A DNA stretch of 27,018 bases from VRUE01 sp035997045. Lineage in GTDB: Bacteria; Actinomycetota; Thermoleophilia; Solirubrobacterales; 70-9. Positions 13,560 to 23,107 of the stretch are shown piece after piece (within the stretch, counting starts at the first letter, position 1; the number at the start of each line of letters is the position of its first letter). A program made the position numbers and the translations under genes. A model generated the notes under the pieces. The model had not been told where the DNA came from. It did no database searches and saw only the letters and a list, made by a program, of their open reading frames with translations. The stretch covers positions 1 through 27,018 of the forward strand of contig DASYIY010000062.1 of assembly GCA_035997045.1 (NCBI GenBank). Direction: 5' to 3'.

Positions 13560-14003
13560 CTAGAGCCCCAGCTCGTACTCGATCCAGGTGCTGCGCTCGG
13601 CGCCGGTCGAGTTGTAGAGGCGCTGGGCGGTCTCGTTGTCGGGAGCCGTGGCCCACTCGAGGTGGTGGGCGCCGCGCTCTCGGGCGACGGCGGCGCTGGC
13701 CTCGATCAGGGCGCGGCCGACGCCCTCGCTTCGCACTCCCTCGTCGACGTATAGGTCGTTCATCAGCACTGTCTCGGCCGGGACCAGCGAGGTGAAGTGC
13801 CAGTAGAGGCAGGCGTAGCCGACTAGCTCATCCTCGCGCCGGGCGCCGAGCAGCATTCCGTCCTCGCTGGGAGCGATGAAGCGGGCGAAGAAGGCACGGT
13901 TGCACTCCTCGTCGATCTGCTCGGCTTCGTAGAAGCGCTGGTAGGCGGCGATCAGCGGCAGCAGCCGCTCGAACTGCGCTTCGGTGATCGGCTCGATCCG
14001 CAT
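13560..14003 (-). CDS. GNAT-family N-acetyltransferase
   Basis: The product is 147 residues from the ATG at 14003. The acetyl-CoA binding motif A is clear: VLMNDLYVDEGVRSEGVGRALIEAS (R91-x-x-G-x-G96), followed by the motif-B-like HHLEWATAPDNETAQRLYNSTGA and a C-terminal WIEYEL strand. Length and layout are typical for a one-domain GNAT transferring acetyl from acetyl-CoA to an amine; the acceptor cannot be told from sequence. A longer frame upstream was rejected because family similarity begins at MRIEPITEAQFERLLPLI. It is divergent from clpX with 144 bp between starts. A TTTACT on the minus strand (14057-14052) may be part of its promoter. Confidence 0.88.
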   Translation of the reverse strand: MRIEPITEAQFERLLPLIAAYQRFYEAEQIDEECNRAFFARFIAPSEDGMLLGARREDELVGYACLYWHFTSLVPAETVLMNDLYVDEGVRSEGVGRALIEASAAVARERGAHHLEWATAPDNETAQRLYNSTGAERSTWIEYELGL

Positions 14004-14132
14004 CCGTGCCTGGATGTTCGCAGTCACGGGGAGGGACGGCGCCCCCGGCGCAGTAAACGACCGCACTGACAGGGCCGGCTTGCACCTCCCTTTAAGCTTT
14101 GGAGCGCGAGCCGGTAGGCAACCATTGCCCCT

Positions 14133-14139
14133 AAGGAGG
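14133..14139 (+). promoter_or_regulatory. Shine-Dalgarno sequence that sets the clpX CTG start
   Basis: AAGGAGG ends 8 nt before CTG 14148. It is the strongest Shine-Dalgarno in the window, and no ATG, GTG or TTG in the clpX frame lies between the upstream stop (TAG 14115-14117) and TTG 14223. Confidence 0.75.
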
Positions 14140-14147
14140 GGATTCCG

Positions 14148-15440
<1,293 letters not shown>

Positions 15441-15451
15441 ACTCGCGCTCG

Positions 15452-18010
15452 GTGAGCGAGCGCCAGGACAATCTGCAGGAGAAGACCCGTTACGACCCGA
15501 CCGAGGTCGAGGCGCGGATCTTCGCCGAATGGATGGAGGCGGGGTATTTCCACCCGCCGGCCGAGGGCACGCCGGAGGAGAACTTCTCGGTTGCTATTCC
15601 GCCGCCCAACGTGACCGGGGCCCTGCATATGGGGCACGCGCTCAACGGCTCGATGCAGGATGCGCTGGTGCGGATGAACCGGATGCGGGGGCGCAACGCG
15701 CTCTGGATCCTCGGTACCGATCACGCTGGCATCGCCACGCAGTCAGTGGTCGAGAAAATGCTGCGCGCGGAAGGCGTCTCCCGCCACGACCTCGGCCGCG
15801 AGGAGTTTGTCAAGCGGGTCTGGGAGTGGAAGGGGGAGTACGGCTCGCGGATCGTCGAGCAGTACAAGCGCCTCGGCGCTTCCTGCGACTACGAGCGAGA
15901 GCGTTTCACCCTCGATGAGGGATACGTGAAGGCGGTCTACCGGGTCTTCAAGCAGCTCTTCGACAAGGGCTACATCTACCGCGACAACTACATGGTCAAC
16001 TGGGACCCGGGCTCGCACTCGGCGATCTCCGACCTCGAGGTCGAGAACCGCGAGGTCGAGGACACGCTCTACTCGATCGACTACCCGGTCGAGGGCTCTG
16101 ACCGGGTGCTGACCGTCGCCACCGTGCGCCCGGAGACGATGCTGGCCGACACCGCCGTCGCTGTCAATCCCGGCGACGAGCGCTACGGCGACCTGATCGG
16201 CCAGTTCTGCGTCCTGCCTCTAGTCGGGCGCCGCCTGCCGATCATCGCCGACGAGCACGTCGACCCCGAGTTCGGCACCGGGGCGCTGAAGATCACCCCC
16301 GGCCACGACCCCAACGACTTCGAGATCGGCCGCAAGCACGGGCTCGAGGAGATCGTCGCGATCGGGCCCGATGGCCGCCTCACCGAGGAGGCGGGGGAGC
16401 GCTTCGCCGGGATGACCGCCGCCGAGGCCCAGGAGGCCGTGGTGGCGGCGCTGCGCGAGCAGGGTGTTCTCAGCGCCGAAGAGCCCTACGCCCACTCGGT
16501 CCCCTTCTCGCACCGCTCGGGGGAGCGGATCGAGCCGCTGATCTCACTGCAGTGGTTCTGCCGCATGGACGAGCTGGCGGCGCCGGCGATCGAGGCGGTC
16601 GAAAACGACCGGGTGCGGATCGCGCCGGCGCAGTGGAAGCGCGTCTACCTCGAATGGATGAAGGAGATCCGGCCCTGGTGCATCTCGCGCCAGCTCTGGT
16701 GGGGGCACCGGATCCCGGTCTGGTACTGCGACCCCTGTGAAGAAACGATCGTCGCCGAGCAGACCCCGGAGCGCTGCGGCGGCTGCGGTGGCGAGCTGCG
16801 CCAGGAGGAGGACGTGCTCGACACCTGGTTCAGCTCGGCGATCTGGCCCTTTGCCACGCTCGGCTGGCCCGACGACACGCCCGAGCTGCGCGCCTTCTAC
16901 CCGACCAGCTTCCTCACCACCGCCCGCGAGATCCTCTTCCTCTGGGTCGCGCGGATGATCATGACCGGGCTCGAGTTCGCCGGCGACGTTCCCTTCAAGG
17001 ATGTCTACGTGCACTCGGTGATCCAGGCGCGCGACGGGCGGCGGATGTCGAAGAGCCTCGGCACCGGGATCGATCCGCTCGACGAGATCGACGTCCACGG
17101 CGCCGACGCCCTGCGCTTCGGCCTGCTGGCGATGTCCTCTACTCAGGACGTGCGCTACTCCGACGCCAAGGTCCAGCAGGGCCGCGACCTGGCCAACAAG
17201 CTCTGGAACGCAAGCCGCCTGATCCTGCTCAACACGGCCGAGGTTGAGGCGAAGCCGGCCCCGGTCCGGATCGAGGACCGTTGGATCCTCTCTCGCCTGG
17301 AGCGGACGATCGCCTCGGTCACGCAAAAGCTCGACACCTACGACTTCGCCCACGCCGCCCAGGAGGCCTATGCCTTCTTCTGGTCCGAGCTCTGCGACTG
17401 GTACCTGGAGATCGCCAAGCCGCGGCTCTACGAGGCCGAGGCCGAGGTCTCGGCGAACCTGCTTTGGGTGCTGGAGCGCACGCTCGCCCTGCTGCACCCG
17501 CTGATGCCTTTCGTGACCGAGGAGGTCTGGGCCTACCACCCCTCCAGCAAGGGGCACCTGGCCGTCCATCCCTTCCCGCGGGCCGAGGAGTCGCTGTTCG
17601 ATCCCGCGGCCGAGGCCGAGGTCGAGCGCGGGATCGAGCTGACCCGCCGTTTGCGCACCTGGCGCGAGATGGTCGAGGCGCCCGCCGCCAGCAAGCTCTC
17701 GGGACGGGTCGAAGGGGAGCGGCCGCAGGAGTTCGTCGGCCGCCTTGCCCGCTTCGAGTTCACCGATGACGGCGGAGACCCGATCGCCGCGGTCGGCCCG
17801 GTCAGGGTGCTCGCTTCGCCTGAGATCGATGCCGGCGCGGTCGCCGCGCGGCTGGAGAAGCGGCGCGAGGAGCTGCGCTCCGAGATCGCCCGCGCCGAGG
17901 GCAAGCTCGCCAACGAGAAGTTCGTCGCCAGGGCTCCGGCCGAGCTGGTCGAGGAGGAGCGGGCCAAGCTCGAGCGCCACCGGGCCGAGCTCGAGGAGCT
18001 CGCCGAATAG
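15452..18010 (+). CDS. valS: Valyl-tRNA synthetase
   Basis: The product is 852 residues from the GTG at 15452. The class I synthetase signatures are present: PPPNVTGALHMGHAL (HMGH at 59-62) and RMSKS at 531-535. Also seen are WDPGSHSAISDLEVE, the editing (CP1) domain with TVRPETMLADTAVAV, and the Val-specific IRPWCISRQLWWGHRIPVWYC with a CxxC...CGGCGG zinc-type knot. The anticodon-binding domain (ANKLWNASR onward) and a C-terminal coiled-coil arm (about 790-852) end the protein. It charges tRNA-Val and hydrolyses mischarged Thr-tRNA-Val. The frame is open far upstream into clpX, but family similarity begins only after 15452. The stop overlaps the apparent ATA start of folC. Confidence 0.97.
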   Translation: MSERQDNLQEKTRYDPTEVEARIFAEWMEAGYFHPPAEGTPEENFSVAIPPPNVTGALHMGHALNGSMQDALVRMNRMRGRNALWILGTDHAGIATQSVVEKMLRAEGVSRHDLGREEFVKRVWEWKGEYGSRIVEQYKRLGASCDYERERFTLDEGYVKAVYRVFKQLFDKGYIYRDNYMVNWDPGSHSAISDLEVENREVEDTLYSIDYPVEGSDRVLTVATVRPETMLADTAVAVNPGDERYGDLIGQFCVLPLVGRRLPIIADEHVDPEFGTGALKITPGHDPNDFEIGRKHGLEEIVAIGPDGRLTEEAGERFAGMTAAEAQEAVVAALREQGVLSAEEPYAHSVPFSHRSGERIEPLISLQWFCRMDELAAPAIEAVENDRVRIAPAQWKRVYLEWMKEIRPWCISRQLWWGHRIPVWYCDPCEETIVAEQTPERCGGCGGELRQEEDVLDTWFSSAIWPFATLGWPDDTPELRAFYPTSFLTTAREILFLWVARMIMTGLEFAGDVPFKDVYVHSVIQARDGRRMSKSLGTGIDPLDEIDVHGADALRFGLLAMSSTQDVRYSDAKVQQGRDLANKLWNASRLILLNTAEVEAKPAPVRIEDRWILSRLERTIASVTQKLDTYDFAHAAQEAYAFFWSELCDWYLEIAKPRLYEAEAEVSANLLWVLERTLALLHPLMPFVTEEVWAYHPSSKGHLAVHPFPRAEESLFDPAAEAEVERGIELTRRLRTWREMVEAPAASKLSGRVEGERPQEFVGRLARFEFTDDGGDPIAAVGPVRVLASPEIDAGAVAARLEKRREELRSEIARAEGKLANEKFVARAPAELVEEERAKLERHRAELEELAE

Positions 18011-19284
18011 ACCCGCAGGCGTATCTGGACTCGCTGGAGCCGGTCGGCTGGAAGCTCGGTCTGGAACGGATGCACAAGCTCAGTACGGCGCTGGGGATGC
18101 CGCAGCACCGCTTCGCCTCGATCCACGTCGTCGGCACCAACGGCAAGTCTTCGGTGACGCGGATGGTCGCGGCGCTGCTCGAAGCGCATGGCCTCAGCGC
18201 CGGAGCCTGCGTCTCGCCCCACCCCCTGCACTGGTCCGAACGGGTCCTGATCCGCGGCGAGGAGATCGGCGCGGCGGAGTTCGCCGCCGCGGTCGAGCGC
18301 GCCGCTCAGGCCGCCGAGACCGTCAACCGCAGCCTCGAGCAGGGCGAGGCGGTGACCCAGTTCGAGCTCGCCACCGCCGCTGCCTTCGTCGCCTTTGCCG
18401 CCGCAGGGGTGCAGGTTGCGGCGGTCGAGGCGGGCCTGGGCGGCCGTCTCGATGCGACCAACACGATCCCCTCGCGGGTCACGGTCCTGACCTCGATCGG
18501 TCTCGACCACACCGAGTGGCTGGGGGAGACCGAGCTCGAGATCGCCGCCGAGAAGCTGGCCGTGTTGCGCGACCACACGACCCTGGTCCTTGGCCGGGTC
18601 AGCCCCGAGGTCGCGGATCTGGCCCAGGGGATCGCCAGCAAGCGGGGGGCGAAGCTGATCCTCGCCCCCGAGGATCCCGGCGAGTCGCTCGAGCTGCGCG
18701 CCGCAGGTCGCTTCCAACGCCGTAACTTCGCCCTCGCTTGCGCCGCCGCTGAGACCTTCCTCGGCGAGCTCGATCCTGCTCGGGTCGCCGAGGTGGCGGA
18801 AACCCTGACCGTCCCCGGCCGGCTCGAGCGCGTGGCCGAGGACCCGCCGGTCTACCTCGACGCTGCGCACAACCCCGACGGCGCCGCCGCGCTCGCCGAA
18901 GGCGTGGCGGAAGTCGCGGCCGGACGCCCCGTGGTCGCCTGCCTCGCCGCGCTCGGCGACAAGGACGCGGCGGCGATCGTCGGCGCTTTGGCGCCGGCCT
19001 TGGAGCGGGCGGTCTGCACCGAGCTACAGCCGGCTGCGCTGGAAGCCCGCGGCCTTCCCGGGGCCGGTTCCCACAGCGCCGCCAAACTCGCTCGAGCCTG
19101 CAAGGAGGCCGGCCTGGCGGCGGAGCAAGAGCCGGACTTCAACGCCGCTGTGAGGCGGGGCCGCGAGCTTGCGGCGAGGCTGCCCCAGGGGATCCTGCTC
19201 GTCACCGGCTCCCACTACGTCCTCGCGCCCGCCCGGAACGCCCTCTCCCTATGCGAGGATTCGGCCGATGGACACCGGCACTAA
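18007..19284 (+). CDS. folC: Bifunctional folylpolyglutamate / dihydrofolate synthase, apparent ATA start
   Basis: The product is 425 residues from ATA 18007 (404 from the first canonical start, ATG 18070). Mur-ligase fold: P-loop VVGTNGKSSVTRM (GTNGKS at about 43-48), VEAGLGGRLDATN, DHTEWLGETELEIAAEKLAVL and LDAAHNPDGAAALAEG. It adds glutamate to (dihydro)folates in the cytoplasm. The 21 codons before ATG 18070 encode DPQAYLDSLEPVGWKLGLER, which matches the expected FolC N-terminus, yet hold no ATG, GTG or TTG. ATA 18007 overlaps the valS stop (ATAG) and has GAGGAG (17993-17998) 8 nt upstream; CTG 18025 is the alternative. The gene is probably translated by coupling to valS. Confidence 0.93.
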   Translation: MDPQAYLDSLEPVGWKLGLERMHKLSTALGMPQHRFASIHVVGTNGKSSVTRMVAALLEAHGLSAGACVSPHPLHWSERVLIRGEEIGAAEFAAAVERAAQAAETVNRSLEQGEAVTQFELATAAAFVAFAAAGVQVAAVEAGLGGRLDATNTIPSRVTVLTSIGLDHTEWLGETELEIAAEKLAVLRDHTTLVLGRVSPEVADLAQGIASKRGAKLILAPEDPGESLELRAAGRFQRRNFALACAAAETFLGELDPARVAEVAETLTVPGRLERVAEDPPVYLDAAHNPDGAAALAEGVAEVAAGRPVVACLAALGDKDAAAIVGALAPALERAVCTELQPAALEARGLPGAGSHSAAKLARACKEAGLAAEQEPDFNAAVRRGRELAARLPQGILLVTGSHYVLAPARNALSLCEDSADGHRH

Positions 19285-19396
19285 AAGCGCCAGCTCGGAA
19301 CTGCTCTCGATGATGGCGCTGGTCGCCGGCGTCGTCGCCGCGGTGATCCTCGTCTTCTTCGGGATCGGCTACCTCTTCGGAAGCCTTTTCCTCTGA
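19268..19396 (+). CDS. Small single-pass membrane protein (42 residues)
   Basis: The ATG at 19268 overlaps the folC 3' end by 17 bp and is preceded by an AGGA 8 nt upstream. The product has a short polar N-terminus (MDTGTKSASSELLSMMA) followed by one strong transmembrane helix (LVAGVVAAVILVFFGIGYLFGSLFL) at the very C-terminus. The overlap points to coupling with folC. No family name is recognised; small membrane proteins of this kind are often subunits or regulators of membrane complexes, but nothing here shows a partner. Confidence 0.65.
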   Translation: MDTGTKSASSELLSMMALVAGVVAAVILVFFGIGYLFGSLFL

Positions 19397-19422
19397 CAGG
19401 GTTCGCGGTAGCGGCGGCGAAG

Positions 19423-19428
19423 TAGACT
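19423..19428 (+). promoter_or_regulatory. Putative -10 element of the zinc ribbon gene
   Basis: TAGACT, identical to the valS hexamer, but 31 nt before the ATG at 19460, so the transcript would have a leader of roughly 25 nt. Confidence 0.35.
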
Positions 19429-19459
19429 GCCCGACCCACCTCCCGGCGGGCCACCAGCC

Positions 19460-20182
19460 ATGGCACTAGCGATCTTCGGAATCAGCAACGACGGCCTCAA
19501 CCTGGCGGCCACCCTCTTCATCTTGATGATCGTTGTCGTTTGGCTTGCCCTGATCGTCTACACCTACTTCGACGCCAAGCGCCGCATCTCGGATCCCTTC
19601 CTGGTCGCCTGCGCGACGATCGGCTCCTTCTTCCCCTACATCGGCACGGCGGTCTACGCGATCGTCCGCCCGCCGGAGTTCCTCGAGGACGCCCACGAAC
19701 GCGAGCTGGAGATCCGCGCGGCGGAGCTGAAGGTGCGCCAGCTGACCGAGGCCTCCTGCCCCAACTGCGAATACCCGGTCGAGAAGAACTACCTGCGCTG
19801 CCCGAAATGCCAGCACCGGCTCAAGGACCCCTGCCCGAGCTGCAAAAAGCCGGTCGATCCGCGCTGGGCGATGTGTCCCTACTGCGAAAACGCCCTGGCG
19901 GGGCGGCCGCGGCAGGGAAAGCCGAAAGGCGAGGGACGGCGCGAGCCGCGGGCCGAGCGCTCCGCGCCGCGTGAGGAGCGGGCGCCGCGCGAGCAGCGGC
20001 AGGCCGCCGAACGTCGCCCCGCTTCGCGCGCCAAGGACGCCCCCGCAAAGGGCGACGAAGAGACTTCGCGCCCGGCCAGGAAAGAGGCGCCACCGCGCGC
20101 CGCGGCCGATGAGGCGTCCACCCCGAAACGAACCCAAAGGAGCCCCGCACGTGAGCCGGACGCTGATCCTCGTAAAGCCTGA
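19460..20182 (+). CDS. Membrane-anchored double zinc ribbon protein
   Basis: The product is 240 residues. Two transmembrane helices (about 14-36 and 46-68) are followed by a helix (EDAHERELEIRAAELKVRQL). Two zinc ribbons come next, with Cys100/103/114/117 (CPNCEYPVEKNYLRCPKC) and Cys125/128/139/142 (CPSC...CPYC). The last 90 residues are a disordered tail rich in Arg, Ala, Glu and Pro. The layout suggests a membrane adaptor with cytoplasmic zinc ribbons that bind protein or nucleic acid; no catalytic motif is seen. The 3' end overlaps ndk by 32 bp in another frame. Function unknown; the domain call is firm from the cysteine spacing. Confidence 0.82.
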   Translation: MALAIFGISNDGLNLAATLFILMIVVVWLALIVYTYFDAKRRISDPFLVACATIGSFFPYIGTAVYAIVRPPEFLEDAHERELEIRAAELKVRQLTEASCPNCEYPVEKNYLRCPKCQHRLKDPCPSCKKPVDPRWAMCPYCENALAGRPRQGKPKGEGRREPRAERSAPREERAPREQRQAAERRPASRAKDAPAKGDEETSRPARKEAPPRAAADEASTPKRTQRSPAREPDADPRKA

Positions 20183-20558
20183 CGCCTTCGAGCGCGCCCT
20201 GAGCGGCGAGGTGATTGCCCGCTTCGAGCGCAAGGGACTGAGGATCGCGGCGCTGAAGACGATGCGGGCCGACGAGCCGATCGCCAACAAGCACTACGAA
20301 GAGCACACCGAGAAGCCCTTCTTCGGCGAGCTGGTCTCCTTCATCACCGGCGGCACGCTGGTGGCGATGGTGCTGGAGGGTCACGAAGCGGTTGCGGCGG
20401 CGCGCCAGCTGATCGGGGCGACCAATCCGGTCGAGGCAGCGCCGGGTTCGATTCGCGGCGATTTCGCGCTTGAGGTGACCTACAACATGGTCCACGGTTC
20501 CGATTCCGACGAGTCGGCCGAGCGCGAGATCGAGATCTGGTTCCCAGAGCTGGCGTGA
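20151..20558 (+). CDS. ndk: Nucleoside diphosphate kinase
   Basis: The product is 135 residues from the GTG at 20151. Typical opening RTLILVKPDAFERALSGEVI, then TGGTLVAMVLEGHEAV, GATNPVEAAPGSIRGDFAL and the active-site YNMVHGSDSDESAEREI with the phosphorylated His115. It equalises NTP and dNTP pools by transferring the gamma-phosphate through this histidine. The frame is open upstream, but AAAGGAG (20136-20142) 8 nt before GTG and the family N-terminus fix the start inside the preceding zinc ribbon gene. The stop overlaps the maf start (GTGA), so ndk and maf are coupled. Confidence 0.96.
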   Translation: MSRTLILVKPDAFERALSGEVIARFERKGLRIAALKTMRADEPIANKHYEEHTEKPFFGELVSFITGGTLVAMVLEGHEAVAAARQLIGATNPVEAAPGSIRGDFALEVTYNMVHGSDSDESAEREIEIWFPELA

Positions 20559-21103
20559 ACGTAGTCCTCGCTTCCGGGTCGCCCCAGAGGAGCGAGATCC
20601 TGGGCAAGCTGGGAGTGGAGTTCGAGGTCGTCATCTCGGGCGTGGACGAGCTCAGCGGGGGGGACCCCGAGGTCGAGGTGCTCGAGAACGCTCGGCTGAA
20701 GGCCCGAGCAGTGGCGCGGGATGGCCTGGTTATTGCTTGCGACACCGATGTCGCGCTCGACGGTAAGGCCCTCGGCAAGCCCGCCGATGCGGCTGAGGCT
20801 CGGAGCTACCTGGACCGGATGTCCGGGCGCGCGCACGAGGTGCTTAGCGGTCTGGTGGTCCTGGTCGGCGAGGAGGAACGCAGCGGTCTTGAGCGCACGA
20901 CCGTGGTCTTCAAGGAGCTGAGCGAGGCGGAGAAGGAGCGTTACGTCGCCTTCGGCGAGTGGGAAGGGCGCTCTGGCGGCTACGCGATCCAGACCCTGGG
21001 ATCGACGCTGGTCGAGCGGCTCGAGGGGAGCGTCTCGAACGTGGTCGGGCTGCCAGTCGGGCTGCTGATCGATCTCGCGCCGGAACTTTTCATCCAGCGC
21101 TGA
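20555..21103 (+). CDS. maf: Maf-family nucleoside triphosphate pyrophosphatase
   Basis: The product is 182 residues from the GTG at 20555, which overlaps the ndk stop by 4 bp. Maf signatures: VVLASGSPQRSEIL at the N-terminus, ACDTDVALDGKALGKP, YLDRMSGRAHEVLSGL and the C-terminal SGGYAIQTLGSTLVERLEGSVSNVVGLP. Maf enzymes hydrolyse non-canonical or excess nucleotides (dTTP, UTP or modified bases) to the monophosphate and have been tied to septum inhibition. Coupling to ndk joins two nucleotide-pool enzymes, and mreB follows, a neighbourhood seen widely. Which nucleotide is preferred cannot be told from sequence. Confidence 0.93.
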   Translation: MNVVLASGSPQRSEILGKLGVEFEVVISGVDELSGGDPEVEVLENARLKARAVARDGLVIACDTDVALDGKALGKPADAAEARSYLDRMSGRAHEVLSGLVVLVGEEERSGLERTTVVFKELSEAEKERYVAFGEWEGRSGGYAIQTLGSTLVERLEGSVSNVVGLPVGLLIDLAPELFIQR

Positions 21104-21167
21104 GGACAAATCGACGCCGCGCTTGGTGCGTTTGGGATGATTTCCCCTGGAGTTCTCCTAACCAAGC

Positions 21168-22217
21168 ATGGGCGTATTCGGATATCTCAGAGGACTCGGC
21201 GGCCGCGACATGGCTGTCGATCTCGGTACGGCCAACACGCTGGTTTACGTGCGTGGCCGCGGCATCGTCCTTTCCGAGCCCTCGGTCGTTGCGATCGACA
21301 CCCACACCGGCCAGGTGCACGCGGTCGGGGTCGAGGCGAAGCGGATGCTGGGGCGGACCCCCGGCAACATCACCGCGATCCGGCCACTCAAGGACGGAGT
21401 AATCGCCGATTTCGATGTCACCGAGCAGATGCTGCGCCACTTCATCAAACAGGTGCACTCCAACCGCTTCGCCCATCCGCGCGTCGTCGTCTGCGTCCCC
21501 TCCGGCGTGACCGGGGTCGAGAAGCGGGCGGTCGAGGAGGCCTGCCTCTCCGCCGGCGCCCGCCAGGCCTACCTGATCGAGGAGCCGATGGCGGCGGCGA
21601 TCGGCGCCGGCCTGCCCGTCGCCGAGCCGACCGGCTCGATGGTCGTCGACGTCGGTGGCGGCACCACCGAGGTCGCCGTGATCTCGCTCGGCGGGATCGT
21701 CGTCTCGCAGTCGATCCGGGTCGGCGGCGACGAGCTCGACGAGGCAATCGTCAACCACTGCAAGCACGAGTACAAGCTGGCTATCGGAACGCAGACCGCG
21801 GAGGAGGTCAAGCTCGAGGCCGGCTCGGCCTCGCCGCTGGCCGAGGAGGTGCGCTCGGAGATCCGTGGCCGTGACCTCGTCTCCGGCCTGCCGAAGACGA
21901 TCACGCTGGGCTCCGAGGAGATTCGCAAAGCGCTGGAGGAACCGGTCGGGCACATCGTCGAGGCGGTCAAGGACACGCTCGACCGCACCCCGCCGGAGCT
22001 GGCGGGTGACATCATGGATCGTGGCATCACCCTCGCTGGCGGCGGTGCGCTGCTGCAAGGACTCGAACAGCGCCTCCGCGACGAGTGTCAGATGCCCTGC
22101 CAGCTGGCAGAGTCACCGCTGACCTGCGTGGCGGTGGGCTCGGGCATCTCACTCGAGGAGTTCGAGACCATGCATCGCGCCAGCAAGCAGAATTCGAGGG
22201 CTAGGCACTTTGCTTAG
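21168..22217 (+). CDS. mreB: Rod shape-determining protein MreB (actin homologue)
   Basis: The product is 349 residues. Actin-fold ATP-binding motifs are all present: phosphate-1 MAVDLGTANTLVYV, phosphate-2 MVVDVGGGTTEVAVISLGGIV and the adenosine motif GITLAGGGALLQGLEQRL. PSGVTGVEKRAVEEACLSAGA and LIEEPMAAAIGAGLPV are typical for MreB. It forms membrane-associated filaments that organise the elongasome encoded directly downstream. The start ATG 21168 fits the family (MGVFGYLRG, an N-terminal amphipathic segment). No good Shine-Dalgarno or -10 motif is obvious in the 64 bp after maf, so the promoter is unclear. Confidence 0.97.
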   Translation: MGVFGYLRGLGGRDMAVDLGTANTLVYVRGRGIVLSEPSVVAIDTHTGQVHAVGVEAKRMLGRTPGNITAIRPLKDGVIADFDVTEQMLRHFIKQVHSNRFAHPRVVVCVPSGVTGVEKRAVEEACLSAGARQAYLIEEPMAAAIGAGLPVAEPTGSMVVDVGGGTTEVAVISLGGIVVSQSIRVGGDELDEAIVNHCKHEYKLAIGTQTAEEVKLEAGSASPLAEEVRSEIRGRDLVSGLPKTITLGSEEIRKALEEPVGHIVEAVKDTLDRTPPELAGDIMDRGITLAGGGALLQGLEQRLRDECQMPCQLAESPLTCVAVGSGISLEEFETMHRASKQNSRARHFA

Positions 22218-22242
22218 CTCTCCTTCATCTCAAGCCCCAAAC

Positions 22243-22248
22243 TTAGGT
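22243..22248 (+). promoter_or_regulatory. Weak -10-like element of mreC
   Basis: TTAGGT ends 7 nt before the mreC GTG at 22256, the leaderless spacing seen elsewhere, but the second base departs from the TAnnnT pattern. Confidence 0.25.
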
Positions 22249-22255
22249 CTTCACT

Positions 22256-23107
22256 GTGTATCGAAAGCAAGTACGCCGCCGTAGGGCGGTGCTCGCCCTG
22301 CTGATAGTCGGCTCCTTCGTGCTGCTGACGATCACCTACGGGCAGGGCTCCAACGGCCTCCAGCGCGGCGTCAGCACAATCTTCAGCCCGGTCCAGTCGG
22401 TCTCCGACCGCGCCCTCAAGCCTGCCCGCGACCTGGTCGACTGGTTCGACAAGACCTTCGACGCCCGCGGCGAAAACAGCCGGCTCAAGTCGGAGCTGAT
22501 CGACACCAGGACCCAGGCCGTCGCCGGCCAAGAGGCGCTGAATGAAAACAGGCAGCTGCGCAAATTGGTCGAGCTCGATCGCGGCCCGGCGCTCGCCCTG
22601 ACGCCCTACAAGGAGGTGACGGGACGCGTCATCGCCCGCTCGCCGACGGTCTGGCACTCGAACGTGGGGATCGACGTCGGCAGCGGCGACGGCGTCCACG
22701 TCGACGATCCGGTGATCAGCGGCGACGGCGTGGTCGGCCGCATCGCCTCGGTCGAGCCGGGTTCTTCGCAGGTAATGCTGCTCACCGACCACGAAAGCGC
22801 GATCGCGGCCAAGGTCCTGCCGGCCGGGGTGCAGGGCGTGGTCAAGCCGGAAGTCGGCAACCCCGAAGACCTGATCCTCGATTTCATCGACTCGACCAAA
22901 CGGGTGCACGGCGGCCTCGCCGTCGTCACCTCCGGCTGGCGCGCCCAAGGCCTGGCCTCGCTGTTCCCGCCGGGGTTGCCGCTGGGCGAAGTGACCAAGG
23001 CCTCGATCGTCGAACAGGAGGCGAAGGAACAGGTAAAAGTGCGGCCCTACGCCGACCTGCGCAACCTCGACCTGGTGCAGGTGCTGACCGGGGGCTCGCG
23101 CGGATGA
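22256..23107 (+). CDS. mreC: Rod shape-determining protein MreC
   Basis: The product is 283 residues from the GTG at 22256. A short basic N-terminus (MYRKQVRRRR) precedes one transmembrane helix (AVLALLIVGSFVLLTITY). A coiled-coil stretch follows (GENSRLKSELIDTRTQAVAGQEALNENRQLRKLVEL), then the periplasm-side beta-barrel domain with VTGRVIARSPTVWHSNVGIDVGSGDGV, DDPVISGDGVVGRIASVEPGSSQVMLLTDHESAIAAKV and the C-terminal GLPLGEV. It links MreB filaments to PBP2/RodA outside the membrane. The stop overlaps the mreD start by 4 bp (ATGA). Confidence 0.95.
   Translation: MYRKQVRRRRAVLALLIVGSFVLLTITYGQGSNGLQRGVSTIFSPVQSVSDRALKPARDLVDWFDKTFDARGENSRLKSELIDTRTQAVAGQEALNENRQLRKLVELDRGPALALTPYKEVTGRVIARSPTVWHSNVGIDVGSGDGVHVDDPVISGDGVVGRIASVEPGSSQVMLLTDHESAIAAKVLPAGVQGVVKPEVGNPEDLILDFIDSTKRVHGGLAVVTSGWRAQGLASLFPPGLPLGEVTKASIVEQEAKEQVKVRPYADLRNLDLVQVLTGGSRG

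Noticed and set aside
13149..13563. Overlapping frames of 72-127 codons before the GNAT gene
   Set aside because: Basic, low-similarity products, and three overlapping frames without a clear favourite; left as gene-poor sequence.
16544..18870. Long minus-strand open frames over valS and folC
   Set aside because: Shadows of certain genes, caused by the lack of AT-rich stops in high-GC DNA.
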